This document shows positions 7,697-17,300 of a stretch of 64,000 nt of DNA, piece after piece (position 1 is the first letter of the stretch; each line of letters starts with the position of its first letter). A program made the position numbers and the translations under genes. The notes below the pieces were generated by a model that was not told the DNA's origin, did no database searches, and was given only the letters and a program-made list of their open reading frames with translations. Source of the stretch: Streptomyces sp. A 4/2. Its GTDB lineage: Bacteria > Actinomycetota > Actinomycetes > Streptomycetales > Streptomycetaceae. The stretch covers positions 119,544-183,543 of the forward strand of contig NZ_CALNVW010000051.1 in NCBI RefSeq assembly GCF_940670765.1. Direction: 5' to 3'.

Positions 7697-10015
7697 TCAG
7701 GACGAGGGCAGCTCGCTGCGGACCGTGCGGGCCGCGGTGACCAGGTTCTCCAGAGACGCCCTGGTCTCGGGCCAACCACGGGTCTTCAGGCCGCAGTCGG
7801 GGTTGACCCACAGCCGTTCGGCGGGAATGGCCCGCAGTCCCTTGCGGAGCAGCGCGGCAGCCTCGTCGGCGTCGGGCACGCGTGGGGAGTGGATGTCGTA
7901 CACACCGGGGCCCGCCTCGCGCGGGTAGCCGTGGGCGGCGAGTTCACGGGCGACCTGCATGTGGGAACGGGCGGCCTCCAGGCTGATGACGTCGGCGTCG
8001 AGGTCGTCGATGGCCTGGACGATGTCGCCGAACTCCGCGTAGCACATGTGGGTGTGGATCTGGGTGTCCGGACGCACCCCGCTGGTGGTGAGCCGGAACG
8101 ACTCGGTGGCCCAGTCCAGGTACGCGGCACGGTCGGCGGTCCGCAGCGGCAGGGTCTCGCGCAGCGCGGGCTCATCGACCTGGATGACCGAACTGCCGCT
8201 CACTTCCAGGTCGTTCACCTCGTCGCGCAGGGCGAGAGCGACCTGCCGGGCGGTGTCGCCGAGTGGCTGGTCGTCACGGACGAAGGACCAGGCGAGCATG
8301 GTGACGGGCCCGGTGAGCATGCCCTTGACCGGACGGTCGGTGAGCGACTGGGCGTACGAGGTCCAGCGCACCGTCATCGGTTCGGGGCGGGAGATGTCGC
8401 CGGCCAGGATCGGTGGGCGGACGTAGCGGGTGCCGTAGGACTGGACCCAGCCGTGCCGGGTGGCGAGGTAGCCGGTGAGCTGTTCGGCGAAGTACTGGAC
8501 CATGTCGTTGCGTTCCGGCTCGCCGTGCACCAGGACGTCGATGCCGGTCATCTCCTGGAAGGAGATGACCTCACCGATCTCGGCCCTGATCCGCTCCTCG
8601 TAACCGGCCGTGTCGATCCGGCCCGCACGCAGGTCGGCGCGGGCCGTGCGCAGTTCATCGGTCTGCGGGAACGAGCCGATGGTGGTCGTCGGCAGCAACG
8701 GCAGCCCGAGGTGGGCCCGTTGGGCGGCGGCCCGCGCGGTGTACGGCTGGGAGCGGCGGCCGTCGGCGTCGGTGACGGCGGCGGCCCTGGCGCGTACGGC
8801 CGGGTCGTGGGTGAGGGGGGAGGCCGCCCGGGAGGCGAGAGCGGCCCGGTTGGCGGCGAGTTCCGCGGTGATGGCGCCGGTGCCCTGGGCCAGCCCCTTG
8901 GTCAGGGTGACGATCTCGGCGGTCTTCTGCCGGGCGAAGGCGAGCCAGCGAAGGATCTGCGGTTCGATGTCCCTCTCGGGCGCCGTGTCGAGCGGGACGT
9001 GCAGCAGGGAGCAGGAGGCAGCCACGTCGACCCGGTCGGCGAGACCGAGAAGAGTGGCGAGGGTGGCCAGCGACTTCTCGTGGTCGTTGATCCAGACATT
9101 GCGGCCGTCGACGACCCCTGCGACGAGCCGCTTGCCGGGCAGCCCGCCGACGGCGGCGAGGTCTTCGAGGTTGGCGGCGGCAGCGTCCGTGAAGTCCAGC
9201 GCCAGACCGTCCACCGGGGCTTTCGCCAGTACGGGGAGCGCCTCGCCGAGCCGGTCGAAGTAGGAGGCGACGAGCAACTTGGGCCGGTCGCTCAGGCCGC
9301 CGAGCTCGCGGTAGGCGTGGGCGGCGGCGCCCAGCTCGGCCGGGGAACGGTCCTGGACCAGTGCGGGCTCGTCGAGCTGTACCCACTGCGCGCCGGCGGC
9401 CCGCAGATCGGCGAGTACCTCGGCGTAGACCGGCAACAGCCGGTCCAGCAGGGTGAGCGGCTCGAAATCGGCGGCCACCCCGGGGGCGGGTTTGGCGAGC
9501 AGGAGATAGGTGACGGGGCCGACCAGCACGGGCCGGGCGGTGTGTCCGAGCGCGAGGGCTTCCGTCAGCTCGGTGACCTGCTTGGTGGAGTCGGTGGTGA
9601 AGACGGTGTCCGGGCCGAGTTCGGGGACGAGGTAGTGGTAGTTGGTGTCGAACCACTTGGTCATCTCCAGCGGCGCCACGTCCTGGGTGCCGCGGGCCAT
9701 CGCGAAGTAGCCGTCGAGTGCGTCGGCGGTGACGGCCTCGCGGTGCCTCCGGGGCACGGCGCCGACCATGACGCTGGTGTCCAGGACGTGGTCGTAGTAC
9801 GAGAAGTCGCCCGTGGGCACCTCGTGGACACCGGCATCCGCCAGTTGACGCCAGTTGGACCGGCGCAGACCGGCCGCAGTCTCCCGGAGGGCGTCGGCGG
9901 TGACCCGGCCTTTCCAGTAACCCTCGATGGCCTTCTTCAGTTCCCGGTTCGGGCCCTGGCGGGGGTAGCCGTACACGGTGGCCCGTGCTGCCGCGGCTGC
10001 GGACTTCGCTGTCAC
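7697..10015 (-). CDS. metE: Cobalamin-independent methionine synthase
   Basis: A 772-residue enzyme of normal length for MetE. It transfers a methyl group from 5-methyltetrahydropteroyl-triglutamate to homocysteine. The N-terminal half holds YGYPRQGPNRELKKAIE. The C-terminal catalytic half begins around LPTTTIGSFPQT and contains the zinc ligands in IHTHMCYAEFGDI (His-X-Cys), in the VHGEPERNDMV loop region, and in NPDCGLKTRGWPET (Cys). GTG at 10015 is the start, 7 nt after AAGGAG. A cobalamin riboswitch upstream should shut the gene off when B12 is available, so that the B12-dependent MetH can take over. It is transcribed alone and ends in a strong hairpin. Confidence 0.97.
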   Translation of the reverse strand: MTAKSAAAAARATVYGYPRQGPNRELKKAIEGYWKGRVTADALRETAAGLRRSNWRQLADAGVHEVPTGDFSYYDHVLDTSVMVGAVPRRHREAVTADALDGYFAMARGTQDVAPLEMTKWFDTNYHYLVPELGPDTVFTTDSTKQVTELTEALALGHTARPVLVGPVTYLLLAKPAPGVAADFEPLTLLDRLLPVYAEVLADLRAAGAQWVQLDEPALVQDRSPAELGAAAHAYRELGGLSDRPKLLVASYFDRLGEALPVLAKAPVDGLALDFTDAAAANLEDLAAVGGLPGKRLVAGVVDGRNVWINDHEKSLATLATLLGLADRVDVAASCSLLHVPLDTAPERDIEPQILRWLAFARQKTAEIVTLTKGLAQGTGAITAELAANRAALASRAASPLTHDPAVRARAAAVTDADGRRSQPYTARAAAQRAHLGLPLLPTTTIGSFPQTDELRTARADLRAGRIDTAGYEERIRAEIGEVISFQEMTGIDVLVHGEPERNDMVQYFAEQLTGYLATRHGWVQSYGTRYVRPPILAGDISRPEPMTVRWTSYAQSLTDRPVKGMLTGPVTMLAWSFVRDDQPLGDTARQVALALRDEVNDLEVSGSSVIQVDEPALRETLPLRTADRAAYLDWATESFRLTTSGVRPDTQIHTHMCYAEFGDIVQAIDDLDADVISLEAARSHMQVARELAAHGYPREAGPGVYDIHSPRVPDADEAAALLRKGLRAIPAERLWVNPDCGLKTRGWPETRASLENLVTAARTVRSELPSS

Positions 10016-10162
10016 GGAAATCTCCTTCGCGAGATGACTCCTTGAGATCCCGGAGACGGGACACGGACGCGAAGGGTAGCGAACCGGACAGATCGGTCGC
10101 GCCGTTGAGGCGCCCGTCCGTCTGGTGTGTACGCCGACCCGCCCACGAGGTCACCGGGATAT

Positions 10163-10186
10163 CCGTACGCGAGGGGTCGCGTACGG
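10163..10186 (-). terminator. Hairpin of the metE riboswitch expression platform
   Basis: A perfect 10-bp stem (CCGTACGCGA / TCGCGTACGG) with a 4-nt loop directly follows the B12 box on the minus strand and lies ~148 nt before the metE start. Position and strength suggest a regulated terminator, but there is no U-tract and I did not find the alternative antiterminator pairing. Confidence 0.5.
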
Positions 10187-10383
10187 GCAACGGGCAGGTC
10201 TTCGGACTCGCGGGCGCGTCCGCCGAGGCGGACACCTACTGGCCGTCGCTTCCCAGGTCCCGTCTCGGGTCCCAGTGCGTATGACGGCGGTCGTTCCCAC
10301 TCACCGCTGCGGGGCAGTCCCGGATTCCCACCGGGTTCCCTCTTGCGACGCGCCTGCCTGGCGGACAGGGCGAACCAGCTGCA
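10187..10383 (-). ncRNA. Cobalamin (B12) riboswitch of metE
   Basis: Read on the minus strand, the region has the conserved core GACTGCCCCGCAGCGGTGAG (10301-10320) preceded by GGTGGGAATCCGG. It ends with the B12 box GTCCGAAGACCTGCCCG near 10192-10208. These are the diagnostic cobalamin-aptamer elements and sit in the 5' leader of metE. Binding of adenosylcobalamin or a related form is expected to reduce metE expression. Confidence 0.93.
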
Positions 10384-10389
10384 CGGGTC

Positions 10390-10395
10390 AGACTA
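10390..10395 (-). promoter_or_regulatory. Candidate -10 element for metE
   Basis: TAGTCT on the minus strand lies just before the aptamer, so a transcript starting ~7 nt downstream would carry the whole riboswitch. No good -35 element was found. Confidence 0.4.
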
Positions 10396-10701
10396 GAGGG
10401 TCGTTCGCTGCGCGGGCACGGTGGTTCACATTCCGGTACGTGAATTGAGACACCGGGCCGGTCCGGCGACCGGCGGGACCTGTGCGAAGAGGTTCCTCGA
10501 ACTCGGCGTAGAGCGGATCCGGGCTGTCCGGCGAGTCCGCCCGCTCCCCGGACCGCCGTGTGCGGTGAGGGCGACGCGTGGCGGTTCCGCCAGCACCCGC
10601 AGGCCAAGGGCGAGGTCCATGAGGGCTACAGCTGCCTGGCTCGGGAACTCGTCGGCGGTCTCATGCGCTCCGTGAGAATCGGGGTGAGACTTCACCAGCC
10701 C
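10396..10701. other. 306-bp intergenic region upstream of the metE leader
   Basis: Lies between the metE promoter and the 3' end of the small membrane-protein gene. The short open frames on both strands lack ribosome-binding sites and recognisable sequence. I see nothing further in it. Confidence 0.5.
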
Positions 10702-11244
10702 TTAGAATCCCAGAATTCCGCCAATGATTGCGAATACCAAGGCGATGAAGAAGCATGCGTCAGCGACCGGAGAGATTGTGAACCTAGTCGAAAACGGAGG
10801 TGGTACCGCTCCCTTCCGTCGTTTTTTCATGTGCCACTCGATGCGTTCTGCGGCGCGATTTGCCGATCCTACGAAAGTGTCAATCACTGATCCGCCGAAT
10901 GCGGTAGAGTAGATCTCTTTACCTTCCCGTGTGACCAGATTGAGTGTCCCCCCGTTTCCTCCGCGTACTTCGATGATGCTGTTGTAGGGCACGGTGTGCG
11001 TCATCAGTGGATTAATGACCGTCACGGTTACGGAACTCAGCGCAATGCGCGACCTCATGATGCGTCGGATAAGCGCGATGACGAAGAGGGAAACGGCTAC
11101 GCCGATCGCCATTCCGCCCTCGGGGTGGGAAGCGAAGCCAATGAGCAATCCTACCGATACGAGTCCGAATCCGGTGGTGCTGACCCAGGAGATTATCTTG
11201 AAAGACAGCCTCCATAGGATTTCATCCTCGCGTTTTTTCGGCAC
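10702..11244 (-). CDS. Small membrane protein with PH-like core; candidate RHS immunity protein
   Basis: A 180-residue protein with two hydrophobic segments near the N-terminus (FKIISWVSTTGFGLVSVGLL and GMAIGVAVSLFVIALI). A soluble beta-rich stretch of ~90 residues resembles a bacterial PH domain (TVPYNSIIEVRGGNGGTLNLV), and a third segment sits at the very C-terminus (FFIALVFAIIGGILGF). I chose GTG at 11244 because AGGGAAGG lies ~6 nt upstream. In-frame ATGs further up (11313, 11346) fall inside or before a strong terminator hairpin and are unlikely starts. It follows the RHS gene on the same strand and shares that gene's unusually AT-rich 3' composition, which fits a toxin-immunity layout. 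Function is inferred from position only. Confidence 0.6.
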   Translation of the reverse strand: MPKKREDEILWRLSFKIISWVSTTGFGLVSVGLLIGFASHPEGGMAIGVAVSLFVIALIRRIMRSRIALSSVTVTVINPLMTHTVPYNSIIEVRGGNGGTLNLVTREGKEIYSTAFGGSVIDTFVGSANRAAERIEWHMKKRRKGAVPPPFSTRFTISPVADACFFIALVFAIIGGILGF

Positions 11245-11287
11245 GGTCGCCTTCCCTTTCTGGTGGTTGCGCGACTGTCGCGCAACT

Positions 11288-11329
11288 GGTGCGGGTGGGT
11301 GAGTGATGTTCATCTCACCCACCCGCACC
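11288..11329 (-). terminator. Strong hairpin after the RHS gene
   Basis: A perfect 16-bp inverted repeat (GGTGCGGGTGGGTGAG / CTCACCCACCCGCACC) with a 10-nt loop begins 10 nt past the RHS stop codon on the minus strand. An ATG (11313) that could otherwise open the next gene lies at the loop edge. It probably terminates or attenuates RHS transcription before the neighbouring gene. Confidence 0.75.
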
Positions 11330-11339
11330 ATGATTTTGA

Positions 11340-14300
11340 TTAGCAAACTCCGCCGTAGGAGCCTGCGCTGGCATTACCTGAGCCGCAGAATACCGTATTG
11401 GAAATCGCGTTGACGCTCATGTTGCCGTATGTGGTGCCCCAGCCGATTGCCCCACCTGGGCTATCAGTTGATGTCCAACTCCTGGAGCCCCCGCCGACGC
11501 CGCGGGTGCCCGGCACCTTCGTACGGTACGCACGTGGGAGGCGGGCGATCGCGTTTCCTCGATAAGCGGCACCCCAGCTTCTGGCGCCGCCGGCCAGTCT
11601 GCCGTAGACGGCTGCGCTGCCGCCGCCAACGGCTGTCCAGGCGAGGTCTTTCGACAACGCGGCAACGTCCCAGTTTCCGGTTCCGATACCGTCTCCGAGG
11701 AATTTAGCAGCGGCTATTCCGGCTCCCACAGCGATGCAGGTACCGGCGCTTGCGACGATGCACACTCCAAAGCCGACGATTGCGGAGTAGTTCTTTATGT
11801 CATCCCAGTGATTGCCTACCCATTGGGCTGCTCCTGTATTTTTTGCGTTCGTCCAGGCGGCACCCCAGTTGCCCTTCATGATGCTTCCGAAGATGCCGTC
11901 CTTCTTCCGCTGTGCCGCCTGGGCAGCCTTTCTCTGGTTCTCTCGTTTGATGGCTTGTGCCTTCTGCCGTGCTGCCTCGGCCTTTCGGCTTTCAGCGGCG
12001 TACTTGCGCTGCTGGGCCTTGGCGTTGCCATCGTCGATCATGTAGTGGGCGGGGTTGGCCCGGTACGCGGCGTACTTCTTCTGGGACGCCTTGTCCTTCT
12101 TCGGGGTCTGGTTCCAGACCCATTTTCCGTTCTTGTAGGTGTAGCCGGCGTTCATGCCGCGTTCGGCTGCCCAGCGGTCGTCGGACGACTGGCCGCCGTC
12201 GGTGGGGCCGAGGGGACGCAGGCCGGTGGGGTCGGACTGGGTGATGGGGTTGTTGTGGGCGTAGGAGTAGGCGTTCATCTGGGCTGGTTCGTCCGTGTCG
12301 ATGACGGGGTCGACGGAGAGGAAGCGGCCGAGGGTGGGGTCGTACTCGCGTGCGCCGAGGTGGGTGAGGCCGGTGGGGTCGTTGGTGCCGCCCACGAAGC
12401 CTCGGGTACCGGGGAGGGTTTCGCTCTCCTCGGAGCGGAGCTGGCCGAAGGGGAGTTGCTTGCGGCGGGTGATGGCCAGGGTGCCGGCTGCGATGGCAGC
12501 TGTTGCCGTGCCCTGGTGGTCGTTGATGAGGTAGGAGAAGCCCTTGCTGGTGCGTACGGCCACGGTCTCGTCGCCGTGGCTGTAGTAGCGGGTGGCGTCC
12601 TTGACGCCCGCCGCGGTGACGGTGAGCTGGTTGTTCCCGGGCAGGTTCAGGGTCGTACTGCCGTCGGCTTCGTGGGTCAGGAGCCGGTCGCCGTCGGCGT
12701 CGTAGAGGTAGTCGGTGCTCTTGCCGTTCTCGGTGAGGGACTTGAGGTGTCCCTCGTCGTCCCAGGCGAGCTTCTGCTGTCTGTCGGCGAGGGTGCGGTC
12801 GGTGGTGTTGCCGGCCTTGTCGTAGCCGAAGGTGCTCTTCTTGCCGTCGTCGGCGCCGCCCTTGACGGCAGCGGTCTGCACCGCGTGCGGGAGCGGCTTG
12901 CCCGCGGCGGGCTGGGTGTAGGTGGTCGTGCTGTCGGCGCCCGCGAGGACCCCGGTGCCGTGGTCGGTCTGCTTGGTGCGGTTACCCAGGGCGTCGTAGG
13001 TGAAGCTCTGCCAGTAGGCGGAGGGTCCGCCGACGCCGGCCGCGGACGGCTTGGCCGTACAGTCCTTGGTCGCCGTCCAGGCTTCGGTCAGGCGGCCGAG
13101 GGCGTCCTGGGTGAAGCACTGGGTGTCCACGGTGCGGGCGGCGTCCTGCCCGGAGGCAGTGGTCAGCCCGGTGATGTTCCCGGCGTCGTCGTAGCTCCAG
13201 GTGGAGTCGTCGATGCGCTGGGGTGCCAGATCACGGTCCGTGGTCTGCCGGGTGAGTCGGCCGGTCTGCAGGTCGTAGGCGCGGCTGCGGTAGACCTTCT
13301 TGCCGAGGGCGCCGTACTCGGTGCGGGTGGGGCGCGACCACACGTCGTAGACGCTGTTCCCGACGAGGATCACCGCTCCCGCGGTGCTCTTGAGCGGCAG
13401 GTTGCCCGGTCCGTAGACCGTGGTGACACGTTCGCCGGGGAGGTTGCCGACAGCGGGCTGCTTCAGCCATTCCTGCTGGCCGGTGTACTTGTTGTAGCCG
13501 AACGTCCAGTCGTAGGTCCCGGCGACGCTTCCGGCTCCGGACGGGATCGTGACGCTGCTCGCGGTGGGCTCGTAGGCGTCGTTGTAGGCGGTGACGGCGC
13601 TGGTGTACTCCGCTCCGTCCACGTAGCGGGTGCTGGTGGCGGGCTGCCCCTTGGCGACGGTGTCGTAGGTGTGGGCGGTGAGGGTGGTGCTCCCCTTCTT
13701 GACGGCCGTCTCGCGCCCGAGTTCGTCGTAGGTGGTGGTCAGCGTGGTCCCGCGGGCGTCGGTGACCGTCGCCGCACGGCCGAGCTTGTCGTACGTGGTG
13801 GTCGTGGGGCCCTTGTCGGGGTCATCGGTGCTGACCTGCTGGCCACGGGCGTCGAAGGTCCAGGTCCAGGTGTTGCCGGACGGGTCGGTGACCTTCACCG
13901 GCTCGCCGTACTTGCCGTAGGTGTATGCCGTCTTCTGCGACGCGGTGCGTGCGGCGTCGGTGTACTCCAGGAGTTCGCTGGTGCGGCCCAGTGCGTCGGT
14001 GACCGTCGTGGTCGCCGTCCCGCCCGCCGGCGGGATGACGGTGGTGCGGTCACCGGCGTACTCGGTGCGGGTGCGCCGGGTCTCGTCCCCGTAGGTGCGG
14101 GCGACCGCGGCCGTCACACGGCTCATCCCGTCGTACACGTTCTCCGTCATGGACGGAATCTTGTTGTCCGGTGCGCTGGTGAGCACCGTCGACGGGGCGC
14201 CCTCCGCGTAGTAGGAGTCGTAGGTCTTCCAGGCGTTGCCCCGGGTGTCGTAGAGCGTCTCGGTGACCAGGCGGTCCTTCGTACCCAGCGCCGGGGCCTG

Positions 14301-17300
14301 GGTCTCGCGCGGGCGCAGCATGCCGTCGAGCAGTTCGTAGGTGCTCGCGTACGAGCCGTCGTACTGCAGGGATTTGGTGGCGACCGCGTTGGCGGCCGTT
14401 CTGGAGACCGTGTACGTGTACGCGGTGGCGGGCTGGTCGGCGTGCGCGCTCTTCGGCCAGCTCGGTGTCCATGCCCTCACGGTGCGGCCGAGGCCGTCGT
14501 ACTCGGCGTCGGAGCGCTTGCCGTTGGGATCCACGACAGCTGTCGCGAGGCCCCGGGCCGGGTCGTACGTCGTGGTCGCGGCGTGACCGAGCGCGTTGGT
14601 CACGGTGCTGGAGGTCGGTGCGGCGACGGTGGCCGGGGTGTAGGCGGTCCTGGTGGTCTTCGCGTCCGCGTCGGTGTCGGTCAGTTCGCGGCCGTGCTGG
14701 TCGTAGGTGTGGGTGGCGGTGGTGAGGTAGCCGGTGCCCTTGTCGTCCTGCTCGTCCAGCCGTGTCACGTCGCCCTTGACGGGAGCGGTGTCGAGGCCGG
14801 TGGCGTCGTCGTAGTAGTGGCGTTCGACGGAGACGAGGTCGGCGGGCAGGGACGCGGTCGCATCGCAGGCCACGGCGGTGGTCCTGATCTCCTTGACGAG
14901 AGTCAGGATGTTCTTGTCCGCGTTCTTCGCGTACGAGGTGGTGGTGCACTCCTCGTCGCCGCTCCCGGCGGTGTCGCCGAGGTTGGACTCGGTCAGGATC
15001 TGCCCGTTGTCGTCGAAGGTGCGATCGGTGCGCGTGGTGCGCCACTTGTCGTCGCCCAGGGAGGTGCGGTTGGTCTCCGAGGCGTCCCCGGTGGCGTATG
15101 CGTACTGCGTGGGCAGCCCGGTGCGCGTGTGGGTCGCGGTGGCGGGGGAGTGCCAGGGGGTGTGGCTGAGGGTGGATTCCAGCGTTTCGCCGTCGCCGTT
15201 GTAGGTGGCCTCCTCGCGGGTCATCCCGGTGAAGGCGGGGTGGTCGGTGACCGTCTTGCCCTCGTGGTCGGTGACCTTGGCCCCTTCGATACCCCTGAAG
15301 TAGCGGTACTCGGTGAGGGTCTGCTTGCCCTCGGCCGGGGCCCCGGTGCGGACCTGGACACGGCCGTAGCCCTTGCGGTCGCCGTAGGTGAGGTACTTGG
15401 CCTTGGTGAACTCGTCACCCTGCTCCTTGGCCCACGCGAGACCGTCGAGATAGGTGTAGTCGGTCTCCTTGACGGGCGCGCCGCCCGTGTTGTCGCTCTC
15501 CAGGATCTGGTCGACGACGTAGGAGTGGAACCAGTCGAGGTACGGCTCGTATTCGGCCGCGGGCGCGTCCGGCGGGGACCACATCACCGGGTAGCAGCGC
15601 CGGGTGTTGGACTCCGGCTTCGGTATGCTGCCCGGCTTGCAGTCCGGGGCCGAGTAGGTGACGCCGAGGGTCGAGCCGGACTCGGTGTTCACCGCGTGCA
15701 CGCGGTAGCGCACCAGCGGCGGGACCGGGTCGGGCCGTCCGCCGGTCGTCGCGCCCTCGACGCGGTTGGCGAGCTGCTGCCCCAGGAACGTGACGGCGGG
15801 CAGGCTCACGTCGCCCGTGCCGGTGTGCCCGGTCCGGGTGATCGAGTCCAGCCACAGGGCCGGTGAGGAACCGTCGCCGGTCGAGGGGAACTGCTGGGCC
15901 AGCGCCCAGGAGTCGACAGGCTTGTAGGCGCTGCCGACGAGCACCGAGGTGTCGATCTTCGTCAGGCGCTTACGGGTCCAGAAGGACGGTGAGTAGCGGT
16001 CCTTGCACTGCTCGCCCTCCTTGCAGTACTGGTCGAACGGTACGTCCGGCCAGTTCTTCGCATGGGTCTTGTCGAAGGTCGCGCAGTCGCTCAGGCAGCG
16101 CTCGGACGTCGTGAACGTGACCTTGGCCGCGGCCTTCTTGGTGTACATCGCGTTCGAGCGCAGCCCGTAGTCGATGTGGTCCAGCCAGCCGCCCCGGTCA
16201 TAGGGCGTGGCGGTGGAGGCGCCGGTGTCCGGATTGACGTCGCGGCCGTAGGAGTTGGACTCCTTGTTCCAGTAGTAGGCCATCGCGTCGGAGTGCGGGT
16301 CCACGACGTAGTCGAGGTTCCAGCGCCACGCCTGCTTGCACCACGAGTCCTTGTACGCGTCCGCTTGGCAGGGCTCGCCCTTCTGGTTGCCGTACACCGG
16401 CACCGTCCAGGTGGAGTTGGTCTCCGGATCGCCCTCGACCCAGTTGGGGAGACGGTTGTAACCGAAGTAGTAGCGCGTGCCGTCGGGGGTCGTCACCCGC
16501 CAGTACTCGCCGTCGTTGTCGCCGTTGCCCCGGTTCGAGCTGGTGAGCTTGTCGACCTTCGTGCCGTCGTCGCTCTCCAGGTGCCAGTCCCCGGTCTTGT
16601 CGTCCTTGATCAGGACGTTGGACTGGCCGCCGAGGTTGAGGATCGCGTTGTCGCTCTTCCAGCACAGGTCACCGCTCTTGGCGGTGCCGTTGCCGTCCTT
16701 CACGTCGTCGGCGCAGGAGATGTACCGGCGCTCGATGTACCCGGGCTCCATGGACCAGCCGTCGCCGATCCAGTTCGCCTGGTTGTTCGTGGCCGCCGTA
16801 CGCCCGTCGACCGACTGGGAGCTGTAGCTCAGTGCCAGGTCCGGTTGCGTGCCGCCGGGAACGTCCGGGGTGTCCAGGGCGTAGTTCCAGGAGAAGCCGC
16901 CGTTGGAGCCGCCTGCCGACCAGGTGGACGAGGGGGCCAGCGAGGTGGCACCGAAGTCACCCGCGGGGCCGGAGGCGGAGGCCGTCGCGGCCAGCAGTAC
17001 CGTGCCGCTGGTTGCCGAGAGCCCCGTTGCCGAACGTGCGGAACGCGGCGCCTCGGTCACCGGGGCCTGGCCTGCCGTGGCGGCCCCGTCCAGTGGAACG
17101 GTGGCGGTGAGAGTGCCCGCCTCCGTGTCGTTGACGACACCGGGCAGGTCCTCCCCGGTGCCGCAGCCCTTGGTCGCCCCGGTGAGCGCGCAGGCGGGCA
17201 GACGACGCAGTGTCAGGCGCGAGGCCCAGTCGCCCCCGTAGGCGCCGCGTACACCCGCGTAGTCCACCCGTACGTCGACCTTGCCCGGGGCTCCGGCCTC

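Noticed and set aside
10426..10695. 89-codon minus-strand open frame upstream of metE
   Set aside because: No ribosome-binding site and no recognisable sequence; Pro/Arg/Ala-rich composition typical of chance frames.
11808..15866. 1352-codon plus-strand open frame opposite the RHS gene
   Set aside because: It is a valine/glycine-rich mirror of the YD repeats; no ribosome-binding site or domain.
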